Assembly (NCBI GenBank): GCA_030065095.1
Contig: JASJDP010000001.1
Span: forward strand, 212,306 to 276,305
Length of the DNA: 64,000 nt
Origin: Rhodobacter sp.
GTDB taxonomy: Bacteria; Pseudomonadota; Alphaproteobacteria; Rhodobacterales; Rhodobacteraceae
Direction of reading: 5' to 3'
Shown here piece by piece: positions 16,802 through 26,793 of the stretch. Within the stretch, counting starts at the first letter, position 1; every line of letters begins with the position of its first letter. Below the pieces are notes generated by a model, which searched no databases, had not been told where the DNA came from, and saw only the letters and a program-made list of their open reading frames with translations. The position numbers and the translations under genes were made by a program.

Positions 16802-17347
16802 ATGCGCGTTTTGGGGATCGACCCCGGGCTGAAGACCCTCGGTTGGGGCGTCATCGAGGTTGCGGGCTCGCGAATCAGTCATATCGGAAACGGGCATTGT
16901 GTGTCGTCGGGCAACGATCTGGCGGCACGGCTTCTGAGCCTGTTCGAACAGCTGACCGATGTGGTAGCCCGGTTCGCGCCGGACACCGCAGCGGTCGAGC
17001 AGACCTTTGTCAATCGCGACGGGGCGGGCACGCTGAAGCTGGGTCAGGCGCGGGGTATCGCCATGCTGGTGCCGGCGCAGGCGGGGCTGCCGGTCGGGGA
17101 ATACGCGCCGAACACGGTCAAGAAGACCGTTGTGGGCGTGGGGCATGCCGCCAAGGTTCAGGTGGACCACATGGTGCGGCTGCAGCTGCCGGGCGCGCGG
17201 ATCGCCGGGCCGGACGCGGCGGATGCCCTGGCGGTGGCATTGTGTCACGCGCATCACGCCCGGGCCTCGGGGCGGCTGGCGGCGGCGGTGGCCCGCGTCG
17301 GCGGCGACACGGACCTTCACACGAAATCCGGGCGGGCCGGGACGTGA
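16802..17347 (+). CDS. ruvC: Holliday junction resolvase RuvC
   Basis: A 181-residue endonuclease that cuts Holliday junctions bound by RuvAB. The acidic catalytic residues are present: Asp7 in [15 protein letters not shown], Glu66 in [12 protein letters not shown], and Asp138/Asp141 in [16 protein letters not shown]. The ATG at 16802 places the first motif at residue 4-9, as in the family; upstream frame is excluded. The stop overlaps the GTG start of ruvA by three bases (GTGA). Confidence 0.97.
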   Translation: MRVLGIDPGLKTLGWGVIEVAGSRISHIGNGHCVSSGNDLAARLLSLFEQLTDVVARFAPDTAAVEQTFVNRDGAGTLKLGQARGIAMLVPAQAGLPVGEYAPNTVKKTVVGVGHAAKVQVDHMVRLQLPGARIAGPDAADALAVALCHAHHARASGRLAAAVARVGGDTDLHTKSGRAGT

Positions 17348-18018
17348 TCGGTCGGCTGGCGGGGCGGCTGGACTATCGCGGGGCGGATCACGTGCTGATC
17401 GATGTGGGCGGCGTGGGCTATGTGGTCTATGTGTCCGAGCGGACCTTGGCGGCGCTTCCGGCGCCGGGCGAGGCGGTGGCGCTTTACACCGATCTGCTGG
17501 TGCGCGAGGACCTGCTGCAGCTATTCGGCTTCACCTCGCCGCTTGAAAAGGAATGGCACCGGCTGCTGATGAGCGTGCAGGGGATCGGCGCCAAGGCGTC
17601 GATGGCGATTTTGGGCACGCTCGGGGCCGAAGGCGTGGGCCGGGCGATCGCACTGGGCGATGCCGCGTCGGTGAAGGCCGCGCCCGGGGTGGGACCGAAG
17701 ATCGCCCAGCGACTGGTCAATGAATTGAAGGACAAGGCCCCGGCGGTGATGGCCATGGGCGGCACGGTTCCGGCGCCTGCGGCGCCGCTGGTGGAACAGA
17801 CACCCCTGAGGGATCCGGGTGCGGCCGCCCCGTCACCGTCTGGCAGCGGCGCCGGCGTTGCGGCGGCGCAGGCCGAGGCGCTCTCGGCGCTTTCCAATCT
17901 CGGCTATGGGCCGGGCGAAGCGGCCCAGGCCGTCGCCGAGGCCGCAGGCACGGACCCCGCGGCGGATACCGCCGCGCTGATCCGCGCAGCGCTGCAGCTT
18001 CTGGCGCCGAAGGGATAG
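17344..18018 (+). CDS. ruvA: Holliday junction branch migration protein RuvA
   Basis: A 224-residue DNA-binding subunit that targets RuvB to four-way junctions. The GTG start at 17344 overlaps the ruvC stop and gives [13 protein letters not shown], the family N-terminus. An OB-fold (1-60) is followed by the helix-hairpin-helix pair ([15 protein letters not shown] and [19 protein letters not shown]), then a flexible Ala/Pro linker (about 145-180), and the C-terminal RuvB-binding UBA-like domain ([17 protein letters not shown]). The gap to ruvB is 3 bp. Confidence 0.97.
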   Translation: MIGRLAGRLDYRGADHVLIDVGGVGYVVYVSERTLAALPAPGEAVALYTDLLVREDLLQLFGFTSPLEKEWHRLLMSVQGIGAKASMAILGTLGAEGVGRAIALGDAASVKAAPGVGPKIAQRLVNELKDKAPAVMAMGGTVPAPAAPLVEQTPLRDPGAAAPSPSGSGAGVAAAQAEALSALSNLGYGPGEAAQAVAEAAGTDPAADTAALIRAALQLLAPKG

Positions 18019-18021
18019 GCG

Positions 18022-19047
18022 ATGGAACCGGACCCGACACTCAGGGCAGACCGGCGGCCCGAGGATCTGGACCGCGCGCTACGTCCGCAGACCCTGGAGG
18101 CTTTTATCGGGCAGGCCGAGGCACGGGCGAACTTGCGGGTGTTCATCGAGTCGGCGCGCCGGCGCGGAGAGGCGATGGACCACGCGCTGTTCCACGGACC
18201 GCCCGGTCTGGGCAAGACCACGCTGGCGCAGATCATCGCGCGCGAGTTGGGGGTGAATTTCCGGATGACCTCGGGGCCGGTTCTGGCCAAGGCGGGGGAT
18301 CTGGCTGCGATCCTGACCAATCTCGAAGCGCGCGACGTGCTGTTCATCGACGAAATCCACCGGCTGAACCCGGTGGTGGAGGAGGTGCTGTATCCGGCGC
18401 TGGAGGATTTCGAGCTGGATCTGGTGATCGGCGAGGGCCCGGCGGCACGGACGGTCCGGATCGAGTTGCAGCCATTCACGCTGGTGGGCGCCACGACGCG
18501 TCTGGGGCTGCTGACGACGCCGCTCAGGGACCGGTTCGGAATTCCGGTGCGGCTGCAGTTCTATACCGCGCCCGAACTGGAACAGATCGTGGCCCGCGGC
18601 GCGCGGATGCTGGACGTGCCGGCCGAGGACGGCGGCGTGCGGGAGATTGCGAAACGCGCGCGCGGCACACCGCGGATTGCCGGTCGGCTTTTGCGCCGGG
18701 TGGTGGATTTCGCGGTGGTCGAGGGCGACGGGCGGCTGACGCAGGCGATCGCCGACAGGGCGCTGACGCGGCTGGGGGTGGACGATTTGGGGCTCGACGG
18801 GGCGGACCGGCGGTATCTGGGTATGATCGCCGAGAATTTCGCCGGCGGGCCGGTGGGGGTGGAAACCATGTGCGCCGCTCTGTCGGAAAGCCGGGATTCG
18901 CTGGAAGACGTAATCGAGCCCTATCTGTTGCAGCAGGGGCTGATCCAGCGCACCCCGCGGGGGCGGCTCTTGGCCGCCAAGGCTTGGACGCATCTTGGGC
19001 TGGAGGCGCCGAAGCCGCCGGGTCAGGGAGAGCTGTTTGGGAAATGA
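18022..19047 (+). CDS. ruvB: Holliday junction branch migration helicase RuvB
   Basis: A 341-residue AAA+ motor. Walker A GPPGLGKT is at 59-66 and Walker B FIDEIH at about 108-113. [19 protein letters not shown] carries sensor 1 and the arginine finger, and the C-terminal winged helix contains [17 protein letters not shown] and [17 protein letters not shown]. It is last of the ruvCAB unit. Start [17 protein letters not shown] is typical of the family. Confidence 0.98.
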   Translation: MEPDPTLRADRRPEDLDRALRPQTLEAFIGQAEARANLRVFIESARRRGEAMDHALFHGPPGLGKTTLAQIIARELGVNFRMTSGPVLAKAGDLAAILTNLEARDVLFIDEIHRLNPVVEEVLYPALEDFELDLVIGEGPAARTVRIELQPFTLVGATTRLGLLTTPLRDRFGIPVRLQFYTAPELEQIVARGARMLDVPAEDGGVREIAKRARGTPRIAGRLLRRVVDFAVVEGDGRLTQAIADRALTRLGVDDLGLDGADRRYLGMIAENFAGGPVGVETMCAALSESRDSLEDVIEPYLLQQGLIQRTPRGRLLAAKAWTHLGLEAPKPPGQGELFGK

Positions 19048-19146
19048 CCGGCACCCTGTGCCGCGCCCCGCCCCGTGGCGGCAAGGCCCCAGCCCCCGGG
19101 CATTGTACGGGAATTGCCTTTGCGCGGGGAAGGCGGGCGTGCGGCG

Positions 19147-19779
19147 ATGACGGCTGATGAGGTTGCGGCCCTGTTCACCCGGTCCGACGGATCGTATCTG
19201 TTCGCGCGCTGGGGACGGCCGGTCGCGCCGGTGGTGTTCGGGGTCGAGGACCAAACCCTTTCGGTGGTCAAGGGCGCCTGCGAGGCGGTCGTGGCGCTGG
19301 CGGGTCATCAGATGGCCGAGACCGACCCGGAGCTGGGCGCGAACCTTATGGTGTTCTTCTTCCGCGACTGGGAAGAATTGCCCGAGGTGCCGGGTCTCGA
19401 CCGGCTGGTGCCCGATCTGCGGCCGCTGGTGGCCCGGCTGATCGGCGCGGAGGCGAACCAGTACCGGGTGTTCCGGTTCGACGAGGCCGGGGCGATCCGG
19501 GCGGCGTTCGTGTTCCTACGGATGGACGAGGCATTGGCCGCGGTATCGGCCGAGACGCTGGCGCTCAGCCAGATGGTGCAGACGATCCTGCTGTGGTCCG
19601 ACACGGCGTTCCGCGACCGCTCGGCGCTTGCGCGGGTGGATGGCGGCAAGACCATCCTGCGGCCCGAGATCGCCGATGTGATCCGGGCGGGCTATGATCC
19701 GGTGATGCCGGCAGTCGCCGATGACCCCAGCCACGCACTGAGGCTGGCGGCACGGGTGGGGCAAGACGGTCGAGCTTGA
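19147..19779 (+). CDS. Hypothetical protein downstream of ruvB
   Basis: A 210-residue soluble protein that I do not recognise. It has a mixed alpha/beta look, with conserved-looking strings LFARWGRPVAPVVFGVED, MVFFFRDWEELPEVPGLDRL and VFRFDEAGAIRAAFVFLRMD, and no signal or membrane segment. It begins 99 bp after ruvB on the same strand; an in-frame GTG at 19075 is an alternative start. Codon use looks like its neighbours, so it is probably a native gene. Function unknown. Confidence 0.75.
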   Translation: MTADEVAALFTRSDGSYLFARWGRPVAPVVFGVEDQTLSVVKGACEAVVALAGHQMAETDPELGANLMVFFFRDWEELPEVPGLDRLVPDLRPLVARLIGAEANQYRVFRFDEAGAIRAAFVFLRMDEALAAVSAETLALSQMVQTILLWSDTAFRDRSALARVDGGKTILRPEIADVIRAGYDPVMPAVADDPSHALRLAARVGQDGRA

Positions 19780-19882
19780 CCGTCGATCTCGGCACTATGG
19801 AACCGGCATATCCGTGTAGGGCTTTTTTGAGATGGGTTCTTCGAGTAGTATTTCAGCGTGTGTCAGCCTGAGGGGGGGCGGC

Positions 19883-20956
19883 ATGGGGGGTGAGTATTCC
19901 CGACGAGCGTTCTTTGCGATCTCTACGGCAGGTCTGGCAATTCCCTATCTGTCAAAACCACTGCGTGCGCAGACGCTTCCCTCGCTTGCCAAAATCGCCG
20001 CAAGACGTGGGCTGGAGTTCGGGTCCTGTTTCTCGCCGGACGGCAACGCGGCCTATAACCGACTGGTGGCGTTTCATTCGACGGTAACCGCCGCCGAGTG
20101 GGGGATGAAACCCCGCGAAATCGCACCCTCCGCTAGAGCCCGGCGTTGGGGCACTGCGGACCGGGCCTACCAGTTCGCCACCCAAAACGGACTACGCTTT
20201 CACGGCCACACGTTGTTCTGGCACCAGGAGCCGCTGTCCTGGGCGGCCGACGCGAATTGGGAAACGGTCAAGGCCAAATATGGTGGATTTATCCGCGAGG
20301 TCGCCGGACGCTACCATGGCGCAGTATCGTGGGACGTACTAAACGAGCCGCTAGAAGAGGCAACGCGACTGCGGAACGAAGTCTTCCTGAACCGTTTCGG
20401 CATCGACTTCATCGAATTCTGCCTGCGGGAGGCCCATGCCGTCGCTCCCAACGCCAAATTGGTAATCAACGACTATAATCTCGACTGCGCGGGCAATTGG
20501 TGCTCTTCCAAGCGTCGCAACGCACTATGGCTGCTCAAAGAGCTAAGAAAGCGCAAGGCACCTGTGCATGCATTGGGCATTCAGGGGCACCTGTCGTCGA
20601 AATACAGCCCTTCCGGAGCCAAGACGGCCTCGCTTATCAAGGCCGCGGCGCGGTCGGGCATCGCGAGTTACATCACAGAGATGGATGTAAACGACAGCCA
20701 ATTCCCCGCCGATATTGCCAAGCGCGATGAGCGTGTCGCCGAGTATTACTACGAGTTTCTCAGACGCGTTTTGAAGGCCAAGGGGTTGAAACGGGTGATG
20801 TTCTGGGGATTTGGCGATCGCTACTCCTGGATAACAAAGGGGCACACCGGCGAGCGCAGAAGGCCCGGCACCGGGGCGGCGCGCCCGGTCTTGTTCGACG
20901 CCGAACTTCGGCCGAAACCGGCTTTCTGGGCCATAAAGGAGGTGCTGGAGGCGTGA
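19883..20956 (+). CDS. Tat-exported endo-1,4-beta-xylanase-like GH10 protein
   Basis: A 357-residue glycoside hydrolase family 10 protein. The N-terminus carries a twin-arginine signal (EYSRRAFFAISTAGLAIPYL, Arg7-Arg8), so it should be exported folded by Tat. GH10 landmarks are HGHTLFWHQEPLSW, the acid/base Glu155 in SWDVLNEPL, LGIQGHLSSKY, and the nucleophile Glu266 in SYITEMDVNDSQ. The start at 19883 has gaggggggg just upstream; an earlier ATG at 19832 would only lengthen the n-region. It sits alone between ruvB/hypothetical and ybgC-tol, an unusual place, with somewhat lower GC and more varied codons than neighbours, suggesting acquisition. No other xylan genes are nearby. Confidence 0.88.
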   Translation: MGGEYSRRAFFAISTAGLAIPYLSKPLRAQTLPSLAKIAARRGLEFGSCFSPDGNAAYNRLVAFHSTVTAAEWGMKPREIAPSARARRWGTADRAYQFATQNGLRFHGHTLFWHQEPLSWAADANWETVKAKYGGFIREVAGRYHGAVSWDVLNEPLEEATRLRNEVFLNRFGIDFIEFCLREAHAVAPNAKLVINDYNLDCAGNWCSSKRRNALWLLKELRKRKAPVHALGIQGHLSSKYSPSGAKTASLIKAAARSGIASYITEMDVNDSQFPADIAKRDERVAEYYYEFLRRVLKAKGLKRVMFWGFGDRYSWITKGHTGERRRPGTGAARPVLFDAELRPKPAFWAIKEVLEA

Positions 20957-21064
20957 CCAAACGCACGCTGTGTCCGGGGCTGCGATGCTGAGGGGCTCGG
21001 CCAGAGCTTGAATGCCTGCAAAGCAGAGGCTACCGGCTGAGCCCGAGCATCAAGAAAGCCCGGT

Positions 21065-21478
21065 ATGACCCACCGCTTCCCCATCCGCGTCTATTACGAG
21101 GACACCGACCTTGCCGGGATCGTCTATTACGCCAACTATCTGAAATTCATCGAACGGGCGCGGACAGAGTTCGTGCGCGAGGCAGGGATCGATCAGGTGG
21201 CCCTGAAGGCCGAACAGGGCATCGTCTTTGCCGTGCGTAGGGTCGAGGCGGAATACCTGTTGCCGGCCCGGTTTCAGGACGATCTGACGGTCGAGACGCG
21301 GATCCACGCGATCTCGGGCGCGCGGCTGGTCCTGGGGCAGGACGTGCTGCGGGACGGCGACCTGCTGGTCCGGTCGGTGGTGACGCTGGTGGCACTGACC
21401 GGCACCGGACGGCCGGCGCGGCTGCCGGCGGATATTCGCCGACGGCTCGGGGGATCCGTGGGCGATTTGGGCCCGTGA
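21065..21478 (+). CDS. ybgC: Tol-Pal associated acyl-CoA thioesterase YbgC
   Basis: A 137-residue hotdog-fold thioesterase. The YbgC signature YYEDTDLAGIVYYANYLKFIERART, with the catalytic Asp in EDTD, is at the N-terminus, and AVRRVEAEYLLPARFQDDL follows. YbgC hydrolyses acyl-CoA or acyl-ACP esters and is encoded with the Tol-Pal genes in many proteobacteria, as here, where it precedes tolQ by 90 bp. Cytosolic. Confidence 0.95.
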   Translation: MTHRFPIRVYYEDTDLAGIVYYANYLKFIERARTEFVREAGIDQVALKAEQGIVFAVRRVEAEYLLPARFQDDLTVETRIHAISGARLVLGQDVLRDGDLLVRSVVTLVALTGTGRPARLPADIRRRLGGSVGDLGP

Positions 21479-21568
21479 CGCGGTTTTCTTGGCTTTCCCC
21501 CTGATTTTGCGTTAGCTTCGCGCGTAATCAGAGCCTGAAAAACGCGGGCCGAACCAAGAGCAGGACCT

Positions 21569-22237
21569 ATGGACGCCGATTTCTCTTTCTTCGCGCTTTT
21601 CTGGCGCGCTTCCCTTGTCGTGCAGCTGGTGATGATCCTGCTGCTTGTGGCCTCGGTCTGGGCCTGGGGGATCATCCTTCAGAAACTGATCAACTACCGC
21701 CGCGCCCGGGCCGAGGCGGCGGTGTTCGACGAGTCGTTCTGGTCGGGCGAACCGCTGGACGAGCTATACGACAAGATCGGGCCCGCGCCGGAGGGATCGT
21801 CGGAAAAGATCTTTGCCGCCGGCATGCTGGAATGGCGGCGGTCGCACCGGCAGGATGGCGGCCTGATCGCGGGGGCCCAGGCGCGCATCGACCGGTCGAT
21901 GGACGTGGCGATCAACAAGGAGGCCGAGGGGCTGAACGGCGGGCTGTCGTTTCTGGCCACGGTGGGCTCGACCGCGCCGTTCGTGGGGCTGTTCGGCACG
22001 GTCTGGGGGATCATGCGGTCGTTCATCGAGATCGCCGGGCAGCAGTCGACCAACCTCGCCGTGGTGGCCCCGGGCATCGCCGAGGCGCTGCTGGCCACGG
22101 GGCTGGGGCTCTTGGCGGCGATCCCGGCGGTGGTCTTCTACAACAAGCTATCCGCCGACAGCGACCGGATCGTCGCCGGGTATGAGGCCTTTGCCGACGA
22201 ATTCGCGACGATCCTGTCGCGGCAGCTGGATTCCTGA
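21569..22237 (+). CDS. tolQ: TolQ proton channel subunit
   Basis: A 222-residue inner-membrane protein of the MotA/TolQ/ExbB family with three transmembrane segments: about 18-38 (LVVQLVMILLLVASVWAWGI), and a pair in the C-terminal half around FLATVGSTAPFVGLFGTVWGIM and GIAEALLATGLGLLAAIPAVV. It pairs with TolR to energise TolA by the proton motive force, helping outer-membrane invagination at division. The next gene, tolR, starts 3 bp after its stop. Confidence 0.96.
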   Translation: MDADFSFFALFWRASLVVQLVMILLLVASVWAWGIILQKLINYRRARAEAAVFDESFWSGEPLDELYDKIGPAPEGSSEKIFAAGMLEWRRSHRQDGGLIAGAQARIDRSMDVAINKEAEGLNGGLSFLATVGSTAPFVGLFGTVWGIMRSFIEIAGQQSTNLAVVAPGIAEALLATGLGLLAAIPAVVFYNKLSADSDRIVAGYEAFADEFATILSRQLDS

Positions 22238-22240
22238 GCG

Positions 22241-22723
22241 GTGGGCGCGGGGGTCATCCAGGGCTCGGGCGGGGCCGAACGGCGCGGGCGCGACCAGCGG
22301 CGCCGCGGGCGCTATCGGGCGATGAGCGAGATCAACGTCACTCCGTTCGTGGACGTGATGCTGGTACTCCTGATCATCTTCATGGTGTCCGCGCCGCTGT
22401 TGACGGTGGGCGTGCCGGTGGATCTGCCCGAGACGGCGGCCGAGGCACTGCCGATGGAACAGGAAGAACCGCTGACCGTGACGCTGACCGCCGAGGGGCG
22501 GCTGTTGATCCAGACCACCGAGACGCCGGCCGCCGAACTGATCGGCAAGCTGCGCGCGATCGCAGCGGAACGCACGAGCGACAAGGTGTTCCTGCGCGCC
22601 GACGGGGCGATCCCCTATGAACAGGTGGTGCAGGTGATGGGGGCGCTGAATGCGGGCGGTTTCCGCAATATCGGGCTGGTGACGGATACCGGTGGGCCGC
22701 GGCTGGACGAGAGCGGTGGATAG
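22241..22723 (+). CDS. tolR: TolR proton channel subunit
   Basis: A 160-residue ExbD/TolR family protein with a GTG start. A basic cytoplasmic N-terminus leads to SEINVTPFVDVMLVLLIIFMV, where the Asp in FVDVMLVLL is the proton-carrying residue. The periplasmic domain follows and ends GGFRNIGLVTDTG. It works with TolQ in the Tol-Pal motor. Confidence 0.96.
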   Translation: MGAGVIQGSGGAERRGRDQRRRGRYRAMSEINVTPFVDVMLVLLIIFMVSAPLLTVGVPVDLPETAAEALPMEQEEPLTVTLTAEGRLLIQTTETPAAELIGKLRAIAAERTSDKVFLRADGAIPYEQVVQVMGALNAGGFRNIGLVTDTGGPRLDESGG

Positions 22724-22907
22724 AACGGGACGTTTCTAGATTGGGATGCAAACCATCCGTTCCGCCGGGGCGTTCGTTCCGGACTGCGCCCGGTGACGGG
22801 GGGCCCTGGGCGCAGGTGGGCCGGGCTCACGCCGGGATTCGGGTGCGATCCGTGGCTATTTGCGCCATCGATATGCGTTTGGCCCCAGCGGACCGGACCG
22901 GACCGGC

Positions 22908-24041
22908 ATGACCACCGGCACGAAACTCTCGGTGGCGGGCCACGGAATTCTGTTGCTCTGGCTCGCCGTTGGCGGGCTGTTTCGGGGCGAGCCGGAGCCA
23001 CCTGTGCTGGAGGCGGCGGACGTGTCGCTGATCTCGGCCGAGGAATTTGCGGCGCTGAGCGTGCCGCAGGACAGCCCCGACGCGGCGCAGGAGGTGCCCG
23101 TACCGGAGGTGCCGGAGGTCGATGCCTCGCCCGTGCCTGCCCTTCGGCCCGAAACTCCGCCCACCCCGCCCGACGTGCCCGATCCGGCGGCGAGCGTGCC
23201 GCCGGACGACGCGCCCGACGCCTTGCCGACGCCCGAGCCGCCTGGGGCAGAGGTGGCCGATGCGCCCCCTGCCCCCATCGCACCTCCCAGTGTCGAGGCA
23301 CCGCCGGACCTGTCCCAGCCCAGCGACACGCCGCAGCCGCGCGATGCGCCGCGCGTCGCACCGGTTCCCGTGCCGGAGACGCCGAGCGCGCCAGAGATCG
23401 CCGACACCCCTGCCCCGCGGATTTCCCCCGATGCGCCGACCGACCGGCGCGCCGAGGAGGAACCGGAGGCCGCACCGGAAGAGGCCACCACGGAGATCGT
23501 GACCGAGGCCGAAACGCCGTCACCCGCGGCGCCGGCATCCTCGCCGCGCCCGCCCGGCCGACCGGTCCTGACCGCCGTTGCGCCAGAGCCCGAACCGACG
23601 CCGGAACCGGCCCCCGATGTGCCCGCAGACGCGATTGCCGACGCTGTCGCCGCTGCCGTTGCGGCCCCCCCGGCAGAGCCCGCGCCCGCCCCGGCACCCG
23701 TCGCCGCCCCAGCCGGACCGCCGTTGTCGCGATCCGAGAAGGACGGGCTGCGGGTGGCGGTGCAGCAGTGCTGGAACGTGGGCTCTCTGAGTTCCGATGC
23801 GCTTCAGGTGACCGTCGTGGTCGCGGTGTCGATGTTGCGCGACGGCACGCCGGATACCGGGTCGATCCGCATGCTGAACGCCTCGGGCGGATCGGACGCG
23901 GCGGCACGGCAGGCGTTCGAGACGGCGCGGCGGGCGATCATCCGCTGCGGCGCACGCGGCTATGATCTGCCGGTGGAGAAGTACGATCACTGGCGGGACA
24001 TTGAAATGACATTCAATCCAGAGAGAATGCGGATCAAATGA
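22908..24041 (+). CDS. tolA: TolA-like periplasm-spanning protein
   Basis: A 377-residue protein with an N-terminal transmembrane anchor (about 8-25, [17 protein letters not shown]). A very long Pro/Ala/Glu-rich region (about 30-290) replaces the helical domain II of enterobacterial TolA. The C-terminal TonB/TolA-like domain (about 295-377) includes [14 protein letters not shown] and two cysteines (QQCWN, IRCGA). Position between tolR and tolB and the architecture support TolA. The start at 22908 is chosen over 22860 because it puts the anchor at the N-terminus. It overlaps tolB by ATGA. Confidence 0.88.
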   Translation: MTTGTKLSVAGHGILLLWLAVGGLFRGEPEPPVLEAADVSLISAEEFAALSVPQDSPDAAQEVPVPEVPEVDASPVPALRPETPPTPPDVPDPAASVPPDDAPDALPTPEPPGAEVADAPPAPIAPPSVEAPPDLSQPSDTPQPRDAPRVAPVPVPETPSAPEIADTPAPRISPDAPTDRRAEEEPEAAPEEATTEIVTEAETPSPAAPASSPRPPGRPVLTAVAPEPEPTPEPAPDVPADAIADAVAAAVAAPPAEPAPAPAPVAAPAGPPLSRSEKDGLRVAVQQCWNVGSLSSDALQVTVVVAVSMLRDGTPDTGSIRMLNASGGSDAAARQAFETARRAIIRCGARGYDLPVEKYDHWRDIEMTFNPERMRIK

Positions 24042-25366
24042 GACGGCTTTTCACCCTGACGCTTTCGCTGGCCCTGGCCGCCCTGTCCCTGCCTGTGGCG
24101 GCGCAGTCGCCCGGACCGCTGCGGATCGAGATCACCGAGGGCGTGATCGAGCCCCTGCCCTTCGCTCTGCCCCAGTTCGTGGCCGAGAATGCGGGGGCCG
24201 AGGCGATGGCGGCGCAGATCAGCCAGCTGATTGCCGCCGATCTGGTGGGTACGGGGCTGTTCCGGGAAATCCCGAGGGACGCCTTTATCTCGACCGTCAC
24301 CAGCTTTTCCAGCCCGGTGCAGTATTCCGACTGGAAAGCGATCAACGCCCAGGCGCTGGTGACCGGCGCGGTCGGCACCACATCGGACGGGCGGGTGACG
24401 GTGAAGTTCCGCCTGTTCGACGTCTTCGCCGAAGCGCAGCTGGGCGACGGGCTGCAATTCGCGGCGAGCCAGGCAAGCTGGCGGCGGATGGCGCACAAGG
24501 TGGCCGACGCGGTTTACAGCCGGATCACCGGTGAGGAGGGTTATTTCGACAGCCGGGTGGTATTCGTCTCGGCCTCGGGCCCGAAGAACGCGCGCCGCAC
24601 CCGGCTGGCGATCATGGACTACGACGGGGCGAACCTGCAGTTTCTGACCGACAGCGCCTCGCTGGTGCTGGCCCCGCGGATATCGCCCAAGGGTGACCGG
24701 GTGCTTTATACCAGCTACGAGACCGGCGCCCCGCGGATCCATGTGCTCGACGTCGGCACAACTCAGCGGCGGGTCCTGGAGCAGGAGTCCGGTGCGATGT
24801 CGGTTGGGCCGTCGTTTACCCCCGATGGCGGCCGGGTCGTGTATTCGCTGGCCAAGGGCGGAAATTCCGACATCTACGAACTGGCGATCGCGACCGGCAC
24901 GGTGCGGCAGCTGACCAGCGGACCGGCGATCGAGACCGCGCCGAGCGTGTCGCCCGACGGGCAGTTCATCGTTTTCGAAAGCGATCGCTCGGGAACCCAG
25001 CAGCTATACGTGATGCCCGCGGGCGGCGGCGAGGCCACGCGGATCAGCTTTGGCCCCGGCCGGTACGGCGCGCCGGTCTGGTCGCCGCGCGGCGATCTGA
25101 TCGCCTTCGTGAAGCAGAACAAGGGCCGGTTCCATATCGGCGTGATGCGGACCGACGGATCCGAAGAACGGTTGCTGACCGCCTCGTTTCTGGATGAGAG
25201 CCCGACCTGGTCGCCGAACGGCCGGGTGATCATGTTCACCCGCGAAACCCAGGGTCCGACCGGCGCGCCCGCGCTTTATTCCGTCGATATCTCGGGCCGG
25301 AACCTGCGGCGGGTGCCGACCGAAGGCCCGGCCTCGGACCCGGCCTGGTCGCCGCTATTGCCGTAA
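24038..25366 (+). CDS. tolB: Tol-Pal system protein TolB
   Basis: A 442-residue periplasmic protein with a signal peptide (1-22, ending LPVAAQ). The N-terminal TolB domain is followed by a six-bladed WD40-like PD40 propeller, with repeats such as [38 protein letters not shown] and [16 protein letters not shown]. It links TolA and Pal. The ATG overlaps the tolA stop, so translation is probably coupled. Confidence 0.97.
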   Translation: MRRLFTLTLSLALAALSLPVAAQSPGPLRIEITEGVIEPLPFALPQFVAENAGAEAMAAQISQLIAADLVGTGLFREIPRDAFISTVTSFSSPVQYSDWKAINAQALVTGAVGTTSDGRVTVKFRLFDVFAEAQLGDGLQFAASQASWRRMAHKVADAVYSRITGEEGYFDSRVVFVSASGPKNARRTRLAIMDYDGANLQFLTDSASLVLAPRISPKGDRVLYTSYETGAPRIHVLDVGTTQRRVLEQESGAMSVGPSFTPDGGRVVYSLAKGGNSDIYELAIATGTVRQLTSGPAIETAPSVSPDGQFIVFESDRSGTQQLYVMPAGGGEATRISFGPGRYGAPVWSPRGDLIAFVKQNKGRFHIGVMRTDGSEERLLTASFLDESPTWSPNGRVIMFTRETQGPTGAPALYSVDISGRNLRRVPTEGPASDPAWSPLLP

Positions 25367-25448
25367 GGCGTGATCCGTTCCCAATTCCCGAAAAAACTGC
25401 TAATCTGTCGACAATCGAGCAACAATGACCCGGAAGAGGCCCCTTTCC

Positions 25449-25961
25449 ATGATCCATATCCGCATTGCCCTGGGCGCCGCCGTACTGGCCGCAATGGGCG
25501 CCTGCACCAGCCCCGACCGGCTGGGTGGCGGCGACACCGTCGACCTAAACAACCAGGCCGGGCTTGGCGCCGAGATCGGACCGGTCGAGACGGGCACGGC
25601 AGAGTATTTCAGCAACAGCGTGGGCGACCGCGTGCTGTTCGCGGTGGACCAGTCGACGCTGTCGCCCGAGGCGCAGGGCGTTCTGGCCGCGCAGGCGGCT
25701 TGGTTGATCGACAACCGCGATTTCAACGCCAAGATCGAGGGCCATGCCGACGAACAGGGCACCCGGGTCTATAACTTCAACCTCGGCGAAAAACGCGCCA
25801 ATGCGGTTCGGGAATACCTGATTTCGCAAGGGGTCGCGCCGGGGCGGCTTTCCACGATCAGCTATGGCAAGGAGCGGCCGATCGAGATCTGCTCGGAAGA
25901 GGCGTGCTATGCCAAGAACCGCCGCGCGGTGACGGTGATCGCCGCCGGGCTGACGAGCTGA
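25449..25961 (+). CDS. pal: Peptidoglycan-associated lipoprotein Pal
   Basis: A 170-residue outer-membrane lipoprotein. The signal MIHIRIALGAAVLAAMGAC ends in a lipobox with the acylated Cys19. The C-terminal OmpA-like domain carries VLFAVDQSTLSPEAQGVL and the peptidoglycan-binding string IEGHADEQGTRVYNFNLGEKRA. The start at 25449 has ggaagagg upstream; an ATG at 25425 would add eight residues. It completes the Tol-Pal core and precedes cpoB by 1 bp. Confidence 0.96.
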   Translation: MIHIRIALGAAVLAAMGACTSPDRLGGGDTVDLNNQAGLGAEIGPVETGTAEYFSNSVGDRVLFAVDQSTLSPEAQGVLAAQAAWLIDNRDFNAKIEGHADEQGTRVYNFNLGEKRANAVREYLISQGVAPGRLSTISYGKERPIEICSEEACYAKNRRAVTVIAAGLTS

Positions 25962-25962
25962 C

Positions 25963-26793
25963 ATGCAGGGCCTGCGGTGGATGATCGCCGCAGCGGCGCT
26001 GGCGGTCTGGCCGCTGGCGCCGGTGGCGGCGCAGGATCAGACGCTGGCGGATATCCGGCAGGAACTGTCGGTGCTGTTCGTGGACATACAGCGGCTGAAG
26101 CGCGAGTTGTCGACGACTGCCGGGCCGTCCGTGGCGGCGGGCGGCGGCACCGTGCTGGACCGGGTGAACCGGATCGAGGCGGAATTGCAGCGGTTGACGG
26201 CACGGACCGAGGAACTGGAGTTCCGGGTAAGCCGGGTGGTCAGCGACGGCACCAACAGGATCGGCGATCTGGAATTCCGGCTGTGCGAACTTGAACCCGG
26301 TTGCGAGGTCGGCAGCCTTGGCGAGACCCCGACCCTCGGCGGCGAAGCCGCCACGCCGGTGGCGGTGGCGCCCGTGGCGGCGCCGCAAACGGGCGGCGAG
26401 ACACAGATGGCGATGGGCGAGCAGGCGGATTTCGACCGGGCCGTGGCCGCGCTGGAGGGCGGCGACCTGACGGGTGCTGCCGAGATGTTCCAGACCTTTG
26501 CCGCCACCTATCCTGGCGGGCCGCTGAATGGAGAGGCGCATTACCTGCGCGGCGAGGCCTTGACGGGGCTGGGCGAGACGGCGGCGGCGGCCCGGGCCTA
26601 TCTCGAAAGCTATTCCGGCTGGCGCGACGGACCGCGGGCACCCAGCGCCCTGTTGCGGCTGGGGGAATCGCTCGCCGATTTGGGACAGACCCGCGAGGCC
26701 TGCATCATGCTCGATGAGGTCGCCACGCGGTATCCCGGCGCGCCGGAGGTTGACGAGGCGGCGGCCGAGAGCCAGCGCCTGGGCTGTTCGTGA
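25963..26793 (+). CDS. cpoB: Cell division coordinator CpoB (YbgF)
   Basis: A 276-residue periplasmic protein. Signal peptide 1-23 (ending VAAQ) is followed by a coiled coil (about 28-105) that mediates trimerisation, a Pro/Ala linker, and a C-terminal TPR domain starting at DFDRAVAALEGGDLTGAAEMF and ending with YPGAPEVDEAAAESQRLGC. CpoB couples outer-membrane constriction by Tol-Pal to peptidoglycan synthesis. The stop overlaps the GTG start of tilS. Confidence 0.93.
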   Translation: MQGLRWMIAAAALAVWPLAPVAAQDQTLADIRQELSVLFVDIQRLKRELSTTAGPSVAAGGGTVLDRVNRIEAELQRLTARTEELEFRVSRVVSDGTNRIGDLEFRLCELEPGCEVGSLGETPTLGGEAATPVAVAPVAAPQTGGETQMAMGEQADFDRAVAALEGGDLTGAAEMFQTFAATYPGGPLNGEAHYLRGEALTGLGETAAAARAYLESYSGWRDGPRAPSALLRLGESLADLGQTREACIMLDEVATRYPGAPEVDEAAAESQRLGCS

